Part shown: positions 61,104-64,000 of the stretch, in pieces
Position numbering within the stretch: the stretch's first letter is position 1
Layout: the number at the start of each line of letters is the position of its first letter
Source: Methanomicrobia archaeon
Lineage (GTDB): Archaea > Halobacteriota > Bog-38 > Methanoflorentales > Methanoflorentaceae
NCBI GenBank assembly: GCA_015660915.1
Contig: JACTTZ010000002.1
Location: 62,001-126,000 of the forward strand
Reading direction: 5' to 3'
Length of the DNA stretch: 64,000 nt
Notes under the pieces: generated by a model
The model's database searches: none
The model's input: only the letters and a program-made list of their open reading frames with translations
What the model was told of the DNA's origin: nothing
Made by a program: the position numbers and the translations under genes

Positions 61104-62081
61104 ATGAAAGTTTGCGCCATTATCCCAATAGCGCCATCTGAACCGAACACACTTGTCGAAAAATCGATCAAGAGCCTAAATGACCTGGACTACAGTGGTC
61201 TAAATTTCGAGGCTTATTACGTCATTGATAGCGGCGGGAAAGAGCGTAACGCTCTGGATCGGTTGCTGCCGCCGAATTTTCATATAGTCACCAGAAATGA
61301 CAACAGAGGCCGGCGGGCTGGTGCTATTAATGACGTTCTTAACGTCATAGGGGAAGCAGACTACATCACGCTGTTTGACGTCGATAGCCGGCCAAACGCA
61401 GATTTTTTGACTGAATGCGTGCGTGAACTCACTACGACAAGCGACGGCGTGCTTGCAAGCGGTTGCCGCTTCGTGACCAACAAGGTAAATACACTTACGA
61501 AGATCGTTTCAGTCGAGTACAAGTTCTTCTGTGACATCTATCGCCTCTGCAGGTGGTCAGGCGGTTTCATTCAATTCAACGGAGCAATAGGGGTATCAAA
61601 AGCAGCCTTTCTGCGGAGCACAGGTTTTGATGAACGCTGTTCGTGCGAGGACTTAGACCTCAACGAACAGATATATCTCTCGGGAAGCCGCGCTCTTCTC
61701 GTTAATGCAAAAGTAGGCGAGCAAGCCCCGACTTCCATTCAAGACTTATACAATCAAAGAGTACGGTGGTTCCGCGGGGCAGTCGAAGGATTTCGAAAAT
61801 ATCTTGCCCCGATGTTAACAAAAAGCGTGCCTGTCTTGGTAAAAATCACATGGCTTAGCTCTCTAACGGTCCCATTTTTTTCATTCTTGCTAGCGCCTTT
61901 CGTTCCGATATACTTGCGCGCAATTAGGGCAGAAAGTGACACGCTGTCGGAATCACTCGCGATTCTGTTCGGCTTGATGGGCCACACGTGCTTGATGACG
62001 CTCTGTGGTGTGGTAGCAGTCGGACAACATCTCGCTTCTCGCAAGCGCGAGTGGACTGAGATAACCCGATCAGAGGTCTAG
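61104..62081 (+). CDS. Membrane glycosyltransferase family 2 protein
   Basis: GT-A enzyme of 325 residues. It has TRNDNRGRRAGAINDVL (early nucleotide-binding part), the metal motif LFDVDSRPN, CEDLDLNEQI (acceptor Asp) and YNQRVRWFRG (QxxRW), the set seen in processive and cellulose-synthase-like GT2 proteins. Two hydrophobic segments near the C-terminus anchor it. It follows a GT4 gene and precedes a flippase-like gene. Confidence 0.87.
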   Translation: MKVCAIIPIAPSEPNTLVEKSIKSLNDLDYSGLNFEAYYVIDSGGKERNALDRLLPPNFHIVTRNDNRGRRAGAINDVLNVIGEADYITLFDVDSRPNADFLTECVRELTTTSDGVLASGCRFVTNKVNTLTKIVSVEYKFFCDIYRLCRWSGGFIQFNGAIGVSKAAFLRSTGFDERCSCEDLDLNEQIYLSGSRALLVNAKVGEQAPTSIQDLYNQRVRWFRGAVEGFRKYLAPMLTKSVPVLVKITWLSSLTVPFFSFLLAPFVPIYLRAIRAESDTLSESLAILFGLMGHTCLMTLCGVVAVGQHLASRKREWTEITRSEV

Positions 62082-62099
62082 TAGAGGAGAGAATATATC

Positions 62100-63140
62100 G
62101 TGAAGGGCTTACGTAAGTGGCTTGCGGTTTCGTTAACGTTCAGCATTATCTCAATACTTGCACTGCTTCTGCTTACGATCACACCGGGCCAACTGCGCAG
62201 CCTCATACAAATCCATCCAGCCTTCTTAGCTGCCGCGTTCATCGTCCAATTCTGTTCTTGGCTCGTATGGGGCGGCCGAGTGAAGACCATGGCAGAGGCG
62301 CTCGGAGGCGAAGTCCCGTTCAAAAAATCGGTCGAGATAGTCCTGTCAAATCTGTTTGCTGCTTCAATCACCCCCGGGCACACCGGCGGAGAAGTCACCA
62401 GAGTGCAGTTGCTACGCGGGTGCAACCTGTCTCTAGGGGATGCCACTGCTGTCGTTCTAGGAGAGAGAGTGTTGGATGCGCTTTTCTTGGGCATAGCCGC
62501 GCCGATCGCATTTGTGCTGTTTACACGGTCCTTTCCGAGCAGCACAGGACTTATAGCCCTTTTTGGCGGCGCGGCCCTAATCTTTGGCATACTCTTTTTC
62601 ATCCTCCTCTACGTTATGGCAAACCCAAGCAAAGTGAAAACTCTCGTTAGAAAAGCGCGCTGGTTGTTCGTCAAAGTGAGAGGCGTTGATAAGGCTGACA
62701 AATCTATGCAAAGATTTTTGCGAGAGATAGACGTCGTTCACAACAGCTCCAAACTCTATCTCAAGGATGAACGACAAGCTTTGGTCAAAGGTTTCCTTCT
62801 TACGACAGCGTTTTGGCTTTTGCAGTTTTCCATTGCTTCCCTTATACTCGTAGGCCTCGGATCCCAACCGTGGATTTTGGCATCCTTTTCTGCGCAAACA
62901 GTCCTGATGATGATCGCCGCGATTCCCCTTACCCCGGGAAACAGCGGGATAGCCGAAGTGAGTACCGCAACGATCTACTCAGTCTTCGTGAGCACTTCGG
63001 TGCTGGGGATCTTCATTCTAGGTTGGAGAATGGTTACTTACTATCTTAACATAATCGTGGGGGGGTTGGTGAGCATACGGATCCTACGTGGTCACGCGGT
63101 GGTGGAAGGAGCAATTGACGGGGTGGGCCGAGAAGCGTAA
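62100..63140 (+). CDS. Flippase-like/UPF0104 membrane protein
   Basis: 346 residues with about eight membrane spans, of the lysylphosphatidylglycerol synthase transmembrane/AglD C-terminal type. It shows WGGRVKTMAEALG, the conserved TPGHTGGEVTRVQLLR segment (about 99-114), LGERVLDALFLG and late PLTPGNSGIAEVSTA. The GTG start follows GAGGAG. It may move or transfer lipid-linked sugars made by the two preceding glycosyltransferases. Confidence 0.8.
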   Translation: MKGLRKWLAVSLTFSIISILALLLLTITPGQLRSLIQIHPAFLAAAFIVQFCSWLVWGGRVKTMAEALGGEVPFKKSVEIVLSNLFAASITPGHTGGEVTRVQLLRGCNLSLGDATAVVLGERVLDALFLGIAAPIAFVLFTRSFPSSTGLIALFGGAALIFGILFFILLYVMANPSKVKTLVRKARWLFVKVRGVDKADKSMQRFLREIDVVHNSSKLYLKDERQALVKGFLLTTAFWLLQFSIASLILVGLGSQPWILASFSAQTVLMMIAAIPLTPGNSGIAEVSTATIYSVFVSTSVLGIFILGWRMVTYYLNIIVGGLVSIRILRGHAVVEGAIDGVGREA

Positions 63141-63147
63141 AGATAGC

Positions 63148-63819
63148 TCAGGGGCCTTGGCCAAGGACTGCCCACCTGATCAGTATACCCTCACCTACTT
63201 GACGGATCTCTTTCAATTTCAGGCTAATGAAGTTAGAGATCAAGCCATCGCCATCAACAAGCGTCGGGGCTGTACTGCCCCCGATGAGGATATTCCCGAC
63301 GTAGGTGCACACCTCGTCAACCAATCCCAAACTTAGAAGGGCGAAATTGAGCGTTGCGCCACCTTCTACCAGAACAGAGTCTATCCCCCGATCTTTCAAA
63401 CTCGCTAGGAGCGCAGCCAGATCCACCTTGCTCTCTCCGACAACCAGTATCTCGGCCTTTTTGTCCAGTTCTTCGACCCTATGACGCGGGGCTTGTTGTG
63501 CTACCGCGATTAGCGCGTTTGGACCCAGAATTGCTGCAGTCACCGGAGTTCGTGCGTTGCTATCAACAACGATTCGTAACGGGTTCTCAGTTCTCCCCTG
63601 GTCCACTCTCTCGCGCTTGAGCATATCCGACTTTATAGTCAGTTTCGGATCATCTGCGAGTACGGTTCCGACCCCCACCATAACCGCATCGGCACGTGCT
63701 TTTAACGCATCAACTCGTTGCAGGTCCTCTTTTCCAGAGATCCGCACCTGTTTTCTCGCGACCGTCGAGATTTTGCCATCAGCACTCATAGCTGAATTAA
63801 TAAAGACAAATGGTCTCAT
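63148..63819 (-). CDS. arfC: Riboflavin-pathway diaminopyrimidine reductase (RibD C-terminal family)
   Basis: NADPH-dependent reductase that acts on 2,5-diamino-6-ribosylamino-pyrimidinone 5'-phosphate in archaeal riboflavin/F420 precursor synthesis. It has MRPFVFINSAMSADGKIST at the start, RADAVMVGVGTVLADDPKLT (about 41-60) and the late VLVEGGATLNFALL segment. The ATG at 63819 is favoured because a TATA-like box (63842-63854) is at the spacing of a leaderless mRNA. Confidence 0.9.
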   Translation of the reverse strand: MRPFVFINSAMSADGKISTVARKQVRISGKEDLQRVDALKARADAVMVGVGTVLADDPKLTIKSDMLKRERVDQGRTENPLRIVVDSNARTPVTAAILGPNALIAVAQQAPRHRVEELDKKAEILVVGESKVDLAALLASLKDRGIDSVLVEGGATLNFALLSLGLVDEVCTYVGNILIGGSTAPTLVDGDGLISNFISLKLKEIRQVGEGILIRWAVLGQGP

Positions 63820-63880
63820 CGATTTGCCCCAATTGATCAATGTATATTAACTTGTGGTTCATATCCTATACCATAACAGC

Positions 63881-64000
63881 ATGTCAAAGTACGAATTTGT
63901 TGAGCACACAGCGGATGTAACTTTTAAAGCGTACGGAAGAGACTTGAACGAGCTATTCACGAACGCGGCAGAAGCTCTCGAAAGCACACTAGTTCGGCTT
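63881..64000 (+). CDS. Archease, 3' end cut by the window edge
   Basis: Small cofactor of the RNA ligase RtcB in tRNA splicing. The visible 40 residues MSKYEFVEHTADVTFKAYG and ELFTNAAEALESTL match the archease N-terminus, with the metal Asp in HTADV. The rest lies beyond base 64000. The presence of tRNA introns in this window gives it a clear use. Confidence 0.9.
   Translation, partial: MSKYEFVEHTADVTFKAYGRDLNELFTNAAEALESTLVRL

Noticed and set aside
1-64000. CRISPR arrays, insertion sequences, rRNA genes and inteins
   Set aside because: I saw no regularly spaced direct repeats, no transposase-like gene, no rRNA segment, and the GTPase and other common intein hosts here are uninterrupted.

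Overview
The window is euryarchaeal. It carries an archaeal-order ribosomal protein operon with the RNase P subunit Rpp29 inside it, and Nop5/fibrillarin, Pus10/TrmY, RNA polymerase subunits F and L, aIF2-beta, aIF5B, Csl4, archaeal histone, NAC, Sec61-beta and archease. TATA-type promoters are frequent and two tRNA genes carry introns at the position cut by the archaeal splicing endonuclease. Genes for methanopterin (MptG plus a chorismate lyase-like protein) and coenzyme B (AksA, HacA, HacB, AksF) point to a methanogen or an anaerobic methane/alkane oxidiser. A surface protein with a c-type haem motif, PGF-CTERM sorting signals and a fused ADP-forming acetyl-CoA synthetase would suit a Methanomicrobia/ANME-1/Syntrophoarchaeia-like lineage. 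That placement is inference, because no mcr or rRNA gene is present.

Layout. 1-8.2 kb (minus strand): ribosomal operon from a SPOUT methyltransferase and L3 down to S8, which is cut by the window edge. 8.7-10.2 kb: methanopterin pair. 10.3-15.9 kb: cell-surface block with a NosD-like PGF-CTERM protein, a lipoprotein, an archaeosortase, an ArnD-like deacetylase and a glycosyltransferase. 16.1-22.7 kb: TrmI/NAC/PUA, Nnr, an unassigned methyltransferase, PyrD and Nop5/fibrillarin. 22.8-28.6 kb: information-processing run from L10e to a HemK-like methyltransferase. 28.6-30.7 kb: GNAT, RpoL, Csl4 and a METTL5-like methyltransferase. 30.7-38.6 kb: haem-motif surface protein, acetyl-CoA synthetase with a BioD/DRTGG protein, a receptor-like membrane protein, a CBS protein, an amidohydrolase and Sec61-beta. 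39.6-43.5 kb: membrane proteins of GT-C type, one intact and three resembling separate parts of it. 43.6-48.6 kb: EngB, an EhaR-like HAD protein, S6e, aIF5B, tRNA-Gly and histone. 48.9-55.9 kb: coenzyme B region. 55.9-56.6 kb: two intron-containing tRNAs. 56.9-64 kb: RfbB, PurQ/PurS, a surface thioredoxin, a glycan block (GT4, GT2, flippase-like), a riboflavin-pathway reductase and archease.

How the genes work together. Most of the window is translation and RNA-modification housekeeping in compact operons with overlapping stops and starts. The most informative accessory part is the coenzyme B region. AksA, HacAB and AksF make 2-oxosuberate by chain elongation. Flanking them are an indolepyruvate oxidoreductase alpha-like ThDP enzyme without its ferredoxin domain, and an unrecognised cysteine-rich protein whose start overlaps aksF. 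Both are candidates for the undefined steps from 2-oxosuberate to 7-mercaptoheptanoate. A second theme is the surface: an archaeosortase, three PGF-CTERM proteins (beta-helix, haem-motif and thioredoxin types), several glycosyltransferases and the modular GT-C set.
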